DNA of 25,053 bases, taken from positions 7,390 through 32,442 of the forward strand of contig MGLN01000022.1 in assembly GCA_001796045.1 (NCBI GenBank), given 5' to 3'. Below the pieces are notes generated by a model that was not told the origin of the DNA, searched no databases, and saw only the letters and a program-made list of their open reading frames with translations. The stretch is from Caulobacterales bacterium RIFOXYB1_FULL_67_16. Its GTDB lineage: Bacteria; Pseudomonadota; Alphaproteobacteria; Caulobacterales; Caulobacteraceae. This document shows positions 1-7,878 of the stretch, in pieces. Each line of letters opens with the position of its first letter. Position 1 is the first letter of the stretch. The translations under genes were made by a program, and so were the position numbers.

Positions 1-29
1 CGACATCACTCACGCAAACCTTGATGTTA

Positions 30-44
30 TACTGGTAGGGAGTA
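30..44 (+). promoter_or_regulatory. Predicted DmeR/RcnR-type operator in the first promoter
   Basis: The 15-mer TACTGGTAGGGAGTA is an inverted repeat, TACT-N7-AGTA, extended by one base pair on each side to ATACT/AGTAT. E. coli RcnR sites are described as TACT-G6-N-AGTA, which has the same spacing. A possible promoter surrounds it: TTGATG at 21-26, a 16-bp spacer and TATATC at 43-48, so a bound repressor would cover the spacer and the -10 box. The first gene downstream starts at about 71, and the sensor gene itself lies further down at 323, which would make the operon autoregulated. The operator call rests on pattern, position and the two related sites at 1579 and 11891. Confidence 0.7.
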
Positions 45-70
45 TATCAGCCCAACCGGTTCGTGACGGC

Positions 71-286
71 TTGCGCCACGGCTCGGTGACGGGCCGATCG
101 GTGAAGACACCCTGCATAGACATCTGCATCTTCGATTCCGCGACCGGCTGGTGCGTGGGGTGCGGCCGAACGCGTCCGGAAGTGGCTCAATGGTGCAAGC
201 TGTCGCCCTTCCGCCGCAAGGCCATCGAGCGGGAGCTCCCCCGGCGAATGACCGCCTTGGGTGCGAAGGCCGGGGCGAGTGACTAA
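71..286 (+). CDS. DUF1289 family small Cys-rich protein
   Basis: This 71-residue protein carries the DUF1289 signature: a TPCIDIC start of the domain, then CX2C inside GWCVGCGRT and a following EVAQW. The four cysteines are at residues 15, 19, 28 and 31 (CX3C and CX2C), an arrangement suited to metal binding, although no function is established for the family. The start is uncertain. TTG at 71 gives the longest reasonable form; GTG at 86 or 101 would leave only the core domain, and none has a clear Shine-Dalgarno sequence. It lies between a predicted metal-sensor operator (30-44) and the sensor gene at 323, with only a 36-base gap, so it is probably co-transcribed with dmeR-dmeF. Whether it takes part in metal handling is inference. 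Confidence 0.8.
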   Translation: MRHGSVTGRSVKTPCIDICIFDSATGWCVGCGRTRPEVAQWCKLSPFRRKAIERELPRRMTALGAKAGASD

Positions 287-322
287 TGAGACCCAACACG
301 TCGTCTCGAGAAGGATTCCACC

Positions 323-595
323 ATGGCCCATATCGCCGCTGACAAGCCCAAACTTATGGCCAGGGTCCGCCGCATCAATGGGCAGGTCAGCGCTCTCGAG
401 CGCGCCATCAATGATGATGTCGATTGCATCGCCGTCCTCCAGCAGGCCGCCGCCGTGCGCGGCGCTCTTGGCGGCCTGGTCGAAGCGCTGATCCTTCAGC
501 ATCTCGAGCACCATGTCGCTGCGCCTCATCTTGATGAAGCCGCGCGTCGCAAGGGCGCCGACGAGCTCATATCCATTATCGGACGCTATAAATGA
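323..595 (+). CDS. dmeR: Metal-sensing repressor, RcnR/CsoR (DUF156) family, DmeR-like
   Basis: This 90-residue all-helical protein matches the CsoR/RcnR repressor family: RVRRINGQVSALERAI in helix 1, a C35 context, then the QQAAAVRGALGGL helix. The ligand positions that define Ni/Co-sensing RcnR are all present: H3, C35, H60 and H64. FrmR-type aldehyde sensors lack H64 and CsoR copper sensors use a different set, so Ni(II)/Co(II) is the best prediction. Such proteins are tetramers that release DNA when metal binds. AAGGA at 311-315 precedes the ATG at 323 with a 7-base spacer. Its stop overlaps the start of the CDF exporter gene (ATGA), the same dmeR-dmeF order described in rhizobia and Agrobacterium. 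The name is by fingerprint and context, not by alignment. Confidence 0.88.
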   Translation: MAHIAADKPKLMARVRRINGQVSALERAINDDVDCIAVLQQAAAVRGALGGLVEALILQHLEHHVAAPHLDEAARRKGADELISIIGRYK

Positions 596-1536
596 CCATC
601 CAGCCTGCCGCTTCACCGGCCCATGATCATGTCTTTCTGGCCGCCAATCATGACGAGAACGCCCGCCGCACATTGATCGTGGTCGTCCTGACCGCAGTGA
701 TGATGGTCGGAGAGATCGTCGCCGGCGTGCTGACGGGATCAATGGCCTTGCTGGCGGACGGCATACATATGCTCACCCACGCCGGAGCCCTTGGGGTCGC
801 GGCCGCAGCCTACAGCTACGCACGCCGTCACGCGAACGACCCCCGATACAGCTTCGGCACCGGCAAGGTCGGCGATCTGGCAGGGTTTGCATCCGCGCTC
901 GTTCTGGGCCTTTTCGCCATTGGCATCGGCGTGGAATCCATCCGACGTCTGTTCGAGCCGACTACGGTCTTGTTCGGCGAAGCGGCGATTGTCGCCGTCA
1001 TCGGCCTTGTCGTGAATGTCGTGAGCGCTCTTCTGCTCTCGGGAGGGCATCACCACAGCCACCAGCATGATCATCACGATCATGGCCACCACGACCACGG
1101 GCACGGCGGCGACAACAATCTGCGTTCCGCGTATCTCCATGTCCTAGCCGATGCCCTGACATCGGTCCTTGCGATCGTCGCGCTCCTGTCAGGTCACTAT
1201 CTCGGATGGACATGGCTGGACCCGATCATGGGCCTGGTCGGCGCAGCGGTAATCGCGAAATGGTCATGGGGTCTCCTGCGCGATACGGCTGCCGTCCTGC
1301 TGGACCGAACCGACACCCACGTCGCCGATGAAACCCGCGAGGCGATCGAGACGCCAGGCGATGCCCGTATCCGCGATCTGCACATCTGGCGGGTTGGGCC
1401 GGACGCTCACGCCGCCATCATCAGTGTCGCGACCTCCAGCGCGACCTTGGAGGCGCTTCGAGCGCGGCTGGTCCCGGTGCACGAGCTCAAGCATATCACT
1501 ATCGAAATCGAACCCTCCGAGCCTCTCCCCGCCTGA
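592..1536 (+). CDS. dmeF: CDF family Ni/Co efflux transporter, DmeF-like
   Basis: This 314-residue inner-membrane cation diffusion facilitator probably exports Ni(II)/Co(II) from cytoplasm to periplasm by proton antiport. Transmembrane segment 2 contains DGIHMLTHAGA, with H59 and H63 where Zn transporters usually have aspartates; this His-containing motif is typical of the DmeF group. Segment 5 has the usual HxxxD (H183, D187). Between them lies a cytoplasmic loop at about residues 152-173 rich in His and Asp, a likely metal-collecting loop. The C-terminal part (about 240-314) is a cytoplasmic ferredoxin-like domain. The ATG overlaps the dmeR stop by four bases, so the two are translationally coupled. 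Metal specificity is inferred from the segment 2 motif and the linked RcnR-type sensor. Confidence 0.88.
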   Translation: MTIQPAASPAHDHVFLAANHDENARRTLIVVVLTAVMMVGEIVAGVLTGSMALLADGIHMLTHAGALGVAAAAYSYARRHANDPRYSFGTGKVGDLAGFASALVLGLFAIGIGVESIRRLFEPTTVLFGEAAIVAVIGLVVNVVSALLLSGGHHHSHQHDHHDHGHHDHGHGGDNNLRSAYLHVLADALTSVLAIVALLSGHYLGWTWLDPIMGLVGAAVIAKWSWGLLRDTAAVLLDRTDTHVADETREAIETPGDARIRDLHIWRVGPDAHAAIISVATSSATLEALRARLVPVHELKHITIEIEPSEPLPA

Positions 1537-1578
1537 ACTGCGACACTTTTGATGTTGCTTGAATCAGGGGTGTCGAGA

Positions 1579-1593
1579 TAGTCCGGGGGAGTA
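1579..1593 (+). promoter_or_regulatory. Predicted DmeR/RcnR-type operator before the first RND operon
   Basis: TAGTCCGGGGGAGTA keeps the spacing and the right half-site of the 30-44 element and shares its last nine bases, GGGGGAGTA, with the third site near 11891. The left half has one mismatch (TAGT for TACT). A possible -35 TTGCTT (1555-1560) and -10 GATAGT (1577-1582) would place the operator on the -10 box, but this promoter is weak as read. A second perfect palindrome, GAGTAC-GGG-GTACTC, overlaps its right end at 1589-1603 and could be a second half-site or a leader hairpin. The next start codon is at 1606. Confidence 0.6.
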
Positions 1594-1605
1594 CGGGGTA
1601 CTCTC

Positions 1606-2034
1606 TTGTCGCGACTTGTCCGCCAGATCTGCATCGGCTTGGCCGTGACCCTTATGGTCACGCTGCAAGGCTTTGCGGTACGTGACGGTCAACATCGAAT
1701 AGAACATGCTCTCCAGTTCCCCGGCGTCGCTTTCAGCGATTCCGCGGCTGACCATGATCATCACGACGACGGGCACGATCACGCCCACGAGGTCGACGCT
1801 GAAGCCTCTGCCGCCGCAGACACGGCGATCGACACCGCCGACCAAAGCGAAATGCCGGTGCTGCCGCACCATCACCATGGCGGCGGCGGTGACGTGCACA
1901 TCGCGCTCGCAGGCCTGCCTCAGCCGAACTCCCCCTCCAGCGGACTTGCGCCCGCGCTCAACCCGGCCCGGACTCCGCCTTTGGCGGGAACGCGTCCGGA
2001 AAGCCCGCTCGACCCTCCTAAACAGAACGCCTGA
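1606..2034 (+). CDS. Small His-rich secreted protein, first gene of the RND operon (CzcI-like position)
   Basis: This 142-residue protein has an N-terminal hydrophobic stretch (about 8-25), probably a signal peptide or anchor. Two His clusters follow: H50, H52, H53, H57, H59, H61 mixed with Asp, then H88-H91. The rest is low-complexity Ala/Pro, ending in a PPKQNA tail. Position and composition recall small periplasmic proteins such as CzcI and NccN-type products at the head of metal-efflux operons, but I cannot claim homology. A second protein of the same design begins the minus-strand RND operon (24092-24436) and ends in a similar PPRV. The start is TTG at 1606 with no convincing ribosome binding site; ATG at 1654 would remove most of the signal sequence. 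A periplasmic metal buffer is an inference. Confidence 0.7.
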   Translation: MSRLVRQICIGLAVTLMVTLQGFAVRDGQHRIEHALQFPGVAFSDSAADHDHHDDGHDHAHEVDAEASAAADTAIDTADQSEMPVLPHHHHGGGGDVHIALAGLPQPNSPSSGLAPALNPARTPPLAGTRPESPLDPPKQNA

Positions 2035-2095
2035 TCGCCTGAAAAGCTGATCCTGCGCGGCCTCCGGGCCGTGCGCGTCCTGTTGGAGAAATTCC

Positions 2096-3415
2096 TTGAA
2101 ACTACCTGCATCCGGCGCTGCCGGATGGCGGGTGCGCGCCGCAGCCGTGTCTGCGCTCGCGCTCGCCCTTGGGGCGTCGCTCGCCCCTGCCCCGGTGTTC
2201 GCCCAAGCGGCGCCGGTCCCCGCCGACGTGAACGGCTACCCGCAACTCAGCTTGCGCGAAGCCCTCAGTCTTTCCGCCGCGTCAGACCCGGCGCTCGCCG
2301 GTGTCGAAGCTCGTCGTCGCGCCGCTGGAGCCGGCGTGCGGCAGGCCGATGTCCGACCCAATCCGAACGTCGGACTGATGGTCGAGAACCTGCCGACGCT
2401 CGGCGGCGGCGATATTCTCGGGCGAACCGAGACCACGCTGACGTACGAGCAACGTCTGGAACGGGGCGGCGATCGTCCGGCCCGCACGGCGCTCGCCCGG
2501 GCCGAGGGAGATCTGCTTCTCGCCGACGCCAGGGCCGCGCAGCTCGACCGGCTCGAGCTGGTCCAGACGGCGTGGGCCGAAGCGCTCGCTTCGGAGGCCT
2601 TGCTCGAAATCGCCAGGGAGCGGCTCAATCTGGCCGAGGCCTTCCAGAGTGAAGTCTCCCGACGGGTCAACGCCGCACGAGATCCCCTGTTCGCAGGGGC
2701 CCGGGCGGAGGCCGAGCTCGCCCAGGCGCAGATCGACTTCGACCAGGCCGAGGTCGGCGCGCGTATGGCGCGGGTCAACCTCGCCAAATTCTGGTTCGGC
2801 AGATCAGAGTTCACCCTCGGGGCTGATGCCTTCGAGGACACGAGCGCCTCTCGCCGGGAAGCCGGTCCGGTGGCGCAGATCGATCTCGCGGCTTTCGATG
2901 CCCGCCGTCTGATCGCCGACGCCCAGGTGCGGGTCGAACAGGCGCGCGCCGTGCCCGACCCGACGGTGAGCCTCGGCGTCCGCCACATCTGGGACAACGA
3001 AGTTGCCCTGGTGTTCGGCGGATCGATGCCGCTTCAACGCTACGACCGCAATGAAGGCGCAATCGCCCGCGCCCAGGCCGAGGGCGTAGCCGCCCAGGCC
3101 GATCGCCGCGCTTTCGAGATCGAGCGCGAGCGCGAAATCCTCAGGCTTCAGGTGCAGCTGGCCGCCAAGGCCAGCGAAGCGCGCCGCATCGCCGAGGAGA
3201 CCCTGCCTCAGGCGGAGCGTGCCGTCACCCTTGTCCGCGAGGGCTTCGGGCGCGGCGGCTTCACCTACAACGACGTGATGTCCGCGCAGACAGCCTTGCT
3301 GCAGGCCCGGGCGAGGCGCGTGTCCATCCTGCAAGCCTTCCACACCGACCGCGCCAGACTGGACCGTCTGACAGGCGCGCATGCCGACCTGCTCGGCCTG
3401 GAGACCCAACCATGA
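2096..3415 (+). CDS. TolC-family outer membrane channel of an RND metal-efflux system (CzcC/CnrC type)
   Basis: This 439-residue protein has a signal peptide with cleavage near residue 36 (PVFAQA) and the Ala/Glu/Arg-rich long helices of the outer membrane efflux protein family in two repeats, including RQADVRPNPNVGLMVEN and a second-half ARAVPDPTVSLGVRH. It would form the trimeric outer-membrane exit duct for the adaptor and pump encoded immediately downstream. The start is TTG at 2096, chosen because GGAGA at 2085-2089 sits six bases upstream. Its stop codon overlaps the next ATG (ATGA at 3412), so it is translationally coupled to the adaptor. The family is clear; the metal is inferred from the neighbours. 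Confidence 0.9.
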   Translation: MKLPASGAAGWRVRAAAVSALALALGASLAPAPVFAQAAPVPADVNGYPQLSLREALSLSAASDPALAGVEARRRAAGAGVRQADVRPNPNVGLMVENLPTLGGGDILGRTETTLTYEQRLERGGDRPARTALARAEGDLLLADARAAQLDRLELVQTAWAEALASEALLEIARERLNLAEAFQSEVSRRVNAARDPLFAGARAEAELAQAQIDFDQAEVGARMARVNLAKFWFGRSEFTLGADAFEDTSASRREAGPVAQIDLAAFDARRLIADAQVRVEQARAVPDPTVSLGVRHIWDNEVALVFGGSMPLQRYDRNEGAIARAQAEGVAAQADRRAFEIEREREILRLQVQLAAKASEARRIAEETLPQAERAVTLVREGFGRGGFTYNDVMSAQTALLQARARRVSILQAFHTDRARLDRLTGAHADLLGLETQP

Positions 3416-4677
3416 CCCGTACACATGCACTGCGCCTCGCCTCCGGCGCGGCGTTGACCAGCCTTGCTCTGGTGCTCGCCGCCTGCGGCGGCGGCGGTGA
3501 GCGCGCCGAGAAGGCCGAGGGCGCCGAAGCGGCGGCCGCCGGGGACTACGAGCGTGGCCCGAACAATGGCCGCCTCCTCCGCGACGGCGACTTCTCGCTG
3601 GAAGTCACCATCTACGAAGAAGGCCCTGAGCCCCTCTTCCGGATCTATCCGTATCTGAACGACAAGCCGCTCGATCCCCGGCAGGTTCAGCTCACCATGG
3701 CGCTGACGCGTCTGGGGCCACAGGTTGATCGGTTCACCTTCACCCCCGAGGGCGCCTACCTCGCCAGCCCCGGCGTCGTCACCGAGCCCCACTCGTTCGA
3801 CGTCGCGGTGAACGCGGTGCGGGGCGGAAAGACCTCGAGGTGGACCTACCAGTCCTACGAGGGCCGTACGCAGATCACGGCGGAGGCCGCACGGGCGGGC
3901 GGGGTCACGACCGAACAGGTCGGGCCGGCCACGCTGGCGGAAGCCCTGCCCCTTACCGGCCGGGTGGAGCTGGCTCCGGAAGCCCAAGCCGAGGTCCACG
4001 CCCGCTACCCCGGCCGTGTGGTCTCGCTGAACGTCCAGCTCGGTCAACGGGTGTCCCGCGGCCAGGTCGTCGCCCGGGTGGAGTCGAGCGAAAGCCTGCA
4101 GACCTATTCGGTCACCGCCCCGATCTCGGGCGTCATCACCGCCAAGAACATCAATCCGGGCGCCATCACGGGCAACGGGACGCCCATGCTGATGATCGGC
4201 GATCCGACCCGTCTGCATGCGGAGTTCTTCCTCTATCCGCGTGACGCCGAACGGGTGCGGGTCGGCCAGCGCGTCCAGGTGCGCAGCACCGCCGGCGAGA
4301 ACACCACCACCGGCACCATCGAGGCGATCCTCCCGGCTGATGACGTGCTCAGTCAGACGCTCGTCGCCCACGTCGCCCTGCCGGCCCAAGGCGGCGTCTG
4401 GCGCCCGGGCCTGGGCGTCGACGGGACGGTCCAGGTCGGAACCGGGGAAGTGCCGCTCGCGGTCCGCACCCGTGCGCTTCAGCCCTTCCGGGACTTCACC
4501 GTCGTCTACGCCAAGGTGGGTAACACCTATGAGGTCCGCATGCTCGAGCTTGGGCGTCGGACGGACGAGTGGACCGAAGTCCTGGGCGGTATCGATCCAA
4601 ACACGACCTATGTCGTGGACGGCGCCTTCCTCATTCGCGCGGACATCGACAAGTCCGGCGCGAGCCACGACCACTAG
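3412..4677 (+). CDS. Periplasmic adaptor of RND metal efflux (CzcB family), lipoprotein without a helical hairpin
   Basis: This 421-residue membrane fusion protein is probably a lipoprotein: hydrophobic residues 8-24 end in a VLAAC lipobox with C25. Residues about 45-155 form an extra N-terminal domain, as in longer CzcB-type adaptors. The two lipoyl half-motifs, GRVVSLNVQLGQRVSRGQVV (about 201-220) and VTAPISGVITAKNINPG (about 234-250), are joined by only about ten residues (SSESLQTYS). The long alpha-helical hairpin that normally sits between them and touches TolC is therefore missing. Beta-barrel and membrane-proximal domains follow to about 410, and the C-terminus ends SHDH. The ATG overlaps the TolC stop, and the pump gene begins 15 bases after this stop. 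Confidence 0.9.
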   Translation: MTRTHALRLASGAALTSLALVLAACGGGGERAEKAEGAEAAAAGDYERGPNNGRLLRDGDFSLEVTIYEEGPEPLFRIYPYLNDKPLDPRQVQLTMALTRLGPQVDRFTFTPEGAYLASPGVVTEPHSFDVAVNAVRGGKTSRWTYQSYEGRTQITAEAARAGGVTTEQVGPATLAEALPLTGRVELAPEAQAEVHARYPGRVVSLNVQLGQRVSRGQVVARVESSESLQTYSVTAPISGVITAKNINPGAITGNGTPMLMIGDPTRLHAEFFLYPRDAERVRVGQRVQVRSTAGENTTTGTIEAILPADDVLSQTLVAHVALPAQGGVWRPGLGVDGTVQVGTGEVPLAVRTRALQPFRDFTVVYAKVGNTYEVRMLELGRRTDEWTEVLGGIDPNTTYVVDGAFLIRADIDKSGASHDH

Positions 4678-4692
4678 TGGGGGCGCGGCATC

Positions 4693-7600
4693 ATGCTTGA
4701 ACGCATCATCGCGCTGTCGATCCGGTTCCGCTGGGTCGTCATGGCGCTCGTCCTTGTGGCCTGCGCGGTCGGGGTCTGGAGTTTCCAGAAGCTCCCGATC
4801 GACGCGACGCCCGACATCACCAACGTCCAGATTCAGATCAACACGGAGGCCCCGGGCTACTCGCCCCTTGAAGCCGAACAACGCATCACCTTCCCGGTGG
4901 AGACCGCCATCGCGGGGGTGCCGGGCCTGAGCTACACCCGATCCGTCTCACGCTACGGTTTGAGCCAGGTGACGGTGGTGTTCGAGGATGGCACCGACAT
5001 CTATCGGGCGCGTCAGCTGGTCAACGAGCGACTGCAAAGCGCGCTCGGCCAGCTTCCGCCCGGTCTGTCGCCTGAGCTCGGTCCGATCGCGACCGGGCTG
5101 GGCGAGATCTTCATGTACACGATCGAGGCCGAACCGAACGCGGGCAAGCCGGACGGAACGCCATACACGCCTGAGGATCTGCGCACCCTGCAGGACTGGG
5201 TCATCCGTCCGCAGATGCGCAACACGCCCGGCGTCACCGAGGTCAACACCATCGGCGGTTTCGAGCGGCAATATCACGTCACCCCGCGTCCGGAACGTCT
5301 CGCCGCCTACGGCGTGACCATGGCCGAGGTCGTGCAGGCGCTGGAGCGGAACAATGCCAACGTCGGCGCCGGTTACGTCGAGCGCTACGGCGAACAATGG
5401 CTCATTCGCGTGCCGGGTCAGGCCTCGTCGATGCAGGACCTCTCCAACGTCGTGATCACCACACGGGGCGGCGTGCCGATCCGGGTGGCCGAAGTGGCCG
5501 AGGTCGGTCTGGGCGAGGAACTTCGTACCGGGGCGGCGACCGAGAACGGCAAGGAAACCGTGCTCGCCACCGTGCTGATGCTGGCCGGTGAGAACAGCCG
5601 GATCGTCGCCCAGGCGGCCGCAGCCCGCCTGGAGGAGGCCGCCAAAGCCCTCCCCGCCGGGGTGATCGCCTCCCCGGTCTATGACCGAACCGATCTGGTC
5701 GAGCGCGCCATCGGCACGGTCGAGAAGAACCTGCTGGAAGGCGCGCTTCTGGTCATCGTGGTGCTGTTCCTGCTCCTCGGGAACATCCGCGCCGCCCTGA
5801 TCACTGCCGCGGTCATCCCGATCACCATGCTGATGACCATCACGGGCATGGTGCGCACCGGGACTTCGGGCAATCTGATGAGCCTCGGCGCGCTGGACTT
5901 CGGTCTGATCGTCGACGGCGCCGTCATCATCGTGGAGAACTGCCTGCGGCGGTTCTCCGAAGCCCAGCACCAGCTCGGTCGGTTGCTGACTCGTCAGGAA
6001 CGCTTCGACCTCGCATCCAAAGCGTCCAGCGAAGTGATCCGCCCGTCCCTCTTCGGCGTGCTGATCATCACCCTCGTCTACATTCCGATCTTCGCCCTCG
6101 ACGGTGTCGAAGGAAAGATGTTCCACCCGATGGCGATCACCGTCGTCATCGCCCTGACGTGTGCGCTCGTCCTGTCCCTGACCCTGGTTCCGGCGGCCGT
6201 CGCCACCTTCGTCTCGGGCAAAGTGACCGAGAAGGACCCGTTCCTGATGCGTTGGGCGCGGGTCGGCTACCGTCCGGCGCTGGACTTCGCCCTGAAGTTC
6301 CGCACCGCGATGGTCGGCGCGGCGATCGCCCTGGTGGCCCTCGCCGCCTTCGGCGCCTCTCGAATGGGGTCGGAGTTCGTGCCGAACCTGGACGAGGGCG
6401 ACATCGCCATGCACGCCCTGCGCATTCCGGGCACCAGCCTGAGCCAGGCCATCGAGATGCAGACCGCGCTCGAGGCGAGGCTGGCGGAGTTCCCGGAAGT
6501 GGAGCGCGTGGTCGCGAAGATCGGCACGGCCGAGGTCGCGACCGACCCCGTGCCGCCGTCGGTTGCCGACACCTTCATCCTGCTCAAGGATCGCAAGGAC
6601 TGGCCCGATCCCCGCAAGCCGAAGCTGCAGCTCGTTCGCGAGATGGAAGAAGCGGTCAACGAGATCCCGGGCAGCAAGTACGAGTTCACCCAGCCGATCC
6701 AGATGCGGTTCAACGAACTGCTCTCGGGCGTCCGGGCGGATGTGGCCATCAAGGTCCACGGTGACGATCTGGACACCCTGGTTCAGCTCGGCTCCCAGAT
6801 CGAGGAAATCGTCGGCTCGATCGACGGCGCGGCCGATCCGCAGTCCGAGCAGGTCACCGGCCTGCCCATGCTGCAGATCACGCCGAATCGGGCGGCTATC
6901 GCTCGCCTCGGCCTGAGCATCGAGGACGTGCAATCCGTTATCGCCACCTCCATGGGCGGCGCGACGGCGGGCCAGATCTTCGAGGGCGACCGTCGCTTCG
7001 ACATCGTCGTTCGCCTGCCGGAAGACCTTCGGAGCAACACCGACGCCATCGGTCGCATCCAGGTGCCGCTGCCGTCGGCGGACGGCTCGCCGCGCGGCTT
7101 CGTGCCGCTCAGCGAAATCGCAACGATCGGACTTGAGACCGGACCCAACCAGATCAGCCGCGAGGACGGCAAACGCCGCATCGTGGTCACCGCCAACGTG
7201 CGCAACCGCGATCTGGGCTCCTTCGTCGGAGAAGCCCAGGACCGGATCGAGCGCGAGGTCGATCTGCCGGCCGGCTACTGGGTCACCTACGGCGGGACGT
7301 TCGAGCAGCTCATCTCGGCCGCCAATCGTCTGCAGCTCGTCGTTCCGGCGGTTCTGCTGCTGATCTTTGGCCTGCTGTTCGCCCTGTTCCGCTCGGTCAA
7401 GGACAGCGCCATCGTCTTCTCCGGGGTGCCGTTGGCGCTGACCGGTGGGGTCGCTGCGCTGATGCTGCGCGATCTGCCCTTGTCGATCTCGGCCGGGGTC
7501 GGCTTCATCGCCCTGTCCGGCGTGGCCGTGCTCAACGGCCTGGTGATGGTGACCTTCATCCGCAGCCTGATCCAGTCGGGCAAGCCGGTGCAGGAGGCCA

Positions 7601-7878
7601 TCCACGAGGGCGCCCTGACCCGGCTGCGGCCGGTTCTGATGACAGCCCTGGTCGCCAGCCTCGGCTTCGTGCCGATGGCGATCAACGTGGGGGCGGGCGC
7701 CGAGGTCCAGCGTCCGCTGGCCACGGTCGTTATCGGCGGCATCGTCTCCTCCACGGTGCTGACCCTCATGGTCCTTCCGGCGCTCTACAGCCTCGTGCAC
7801 GGCCGTGAACGGACCGTGGACGGCGCGCCGCGCGCCAGCTGGATGGATCGTCTGCCGTTCCGGAAACGGAGCGTCTGA
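4693..7878 (+). CDS. Heavy-metal efflux RND pump, CzcA/CusA (HME-RND) family
   Basis: This 1061-residue inner-membrane proton/cation antiporter has the family's usual length. It starts with MLERIIALSIRFRW and a first transmembrane helix, then FQKLPIDATPDITNVQ, a typical HME-RND opening. Transmembrane segment 4 contains LDFGLIVDGAVIIVEN, giving D402, D408 and E415, the charged residues shown to matter for proton coupling in CzcA and at the same positions. This set favours divalent cations (Co, Zn, Cd, Ni) over Cu(I)/Ag(I) CusA types. The large periplasmic loops lie at about 35-335 and 560-860. The downstream acyltransferase ATG overlaps its stop by one base (TGATG). The predicted Ni/Co-type operator in front of this operon suggests a CnrA/NccA-like role; that is inference. 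Confidence 0.93.
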   Translation: MLERIIALSIRFRWVVMALVLVACAVGVWSFQKLPIDATPDITNVQIQINTEAPGYSPLEAEQRITFPVETAIAGVPGLSYTRSVSRYGLSQVTVVFEDGTDIYRARQLVNERLQSALGQLPPGLSPELGPIATGLGEIFMYTIEAEPNAGKPDGTPYTPEDLRTLQDWVIRPQMRNTPGVTEVNTIGGFERQYHVTPRPERLAAYGVTMAEVVQALERNNANVGAGYVERYGEQWLIRVPGQASSMQDLSNVVITTRGGVPIRVAEVAEVGLGEELRTGAATENGKETVLATVLMLAGENSRIVAQAAAARLEEAAKALPAGVIASPVYDRTDLVERAIGTVEKNLLEGALLVIVVLFLLLGNIRAALITAAVIPITMLMTITGMVRTGTSGNLMSLGALDFGLIVDGAVIIVENCLRRFSEAQHQLGRLLTRQERFDLASKASSEVIRPSLFGVLIITLVYIPIFALDGVEGKMFHPMAITVVIALTCALVLSLTLVPAAVATFVSGKVTEKDPFLMRWARVGYRPALDFALKFRTAMVGAAIALVALAAFGASRMGSEFVPNLDEGDIAMHALRIPGTSLSQAIEMQTALEARLAEFPEVERVVAKIGTAEVATDPVPPSVADTFILLKDRKDWPDPRKPKLQLVREMEEAVNEIPGSKYEFTQPIQMRFNELLSGVRADVAIKVHGDDLDTLVQLGSQIEEIVGSIDGAADPQSEQVTGLPMLQITPNRAAIARLGLSIEDVQSVIATSMGGATAGQIFEGDRRFDIVVRLPEDLRSNTDAIGRIQVPLPSADGSPRGFVPLSEIATIGLETGPNQISREDGKRRIVVTANVRNRDLGSFVGEAQDRIEREVDLPAGYWVTYGGTFEQLISAANRLQLVVPAVLLLIFGLLFALFRSVKDSAIVFSGVPLALTGGVAALMLRDLPLSISAGVGFIALSGVAVLNGLVMVTFIRSLIQSGKPVQEAIHEGALTRLRPVLMTALVASLGFVPMAINVGAGAEVQRPLATVVIGGIVSSTVLTLMVLPALYSLVHGRERTVDGAPRASWMDRLPFRKRSV

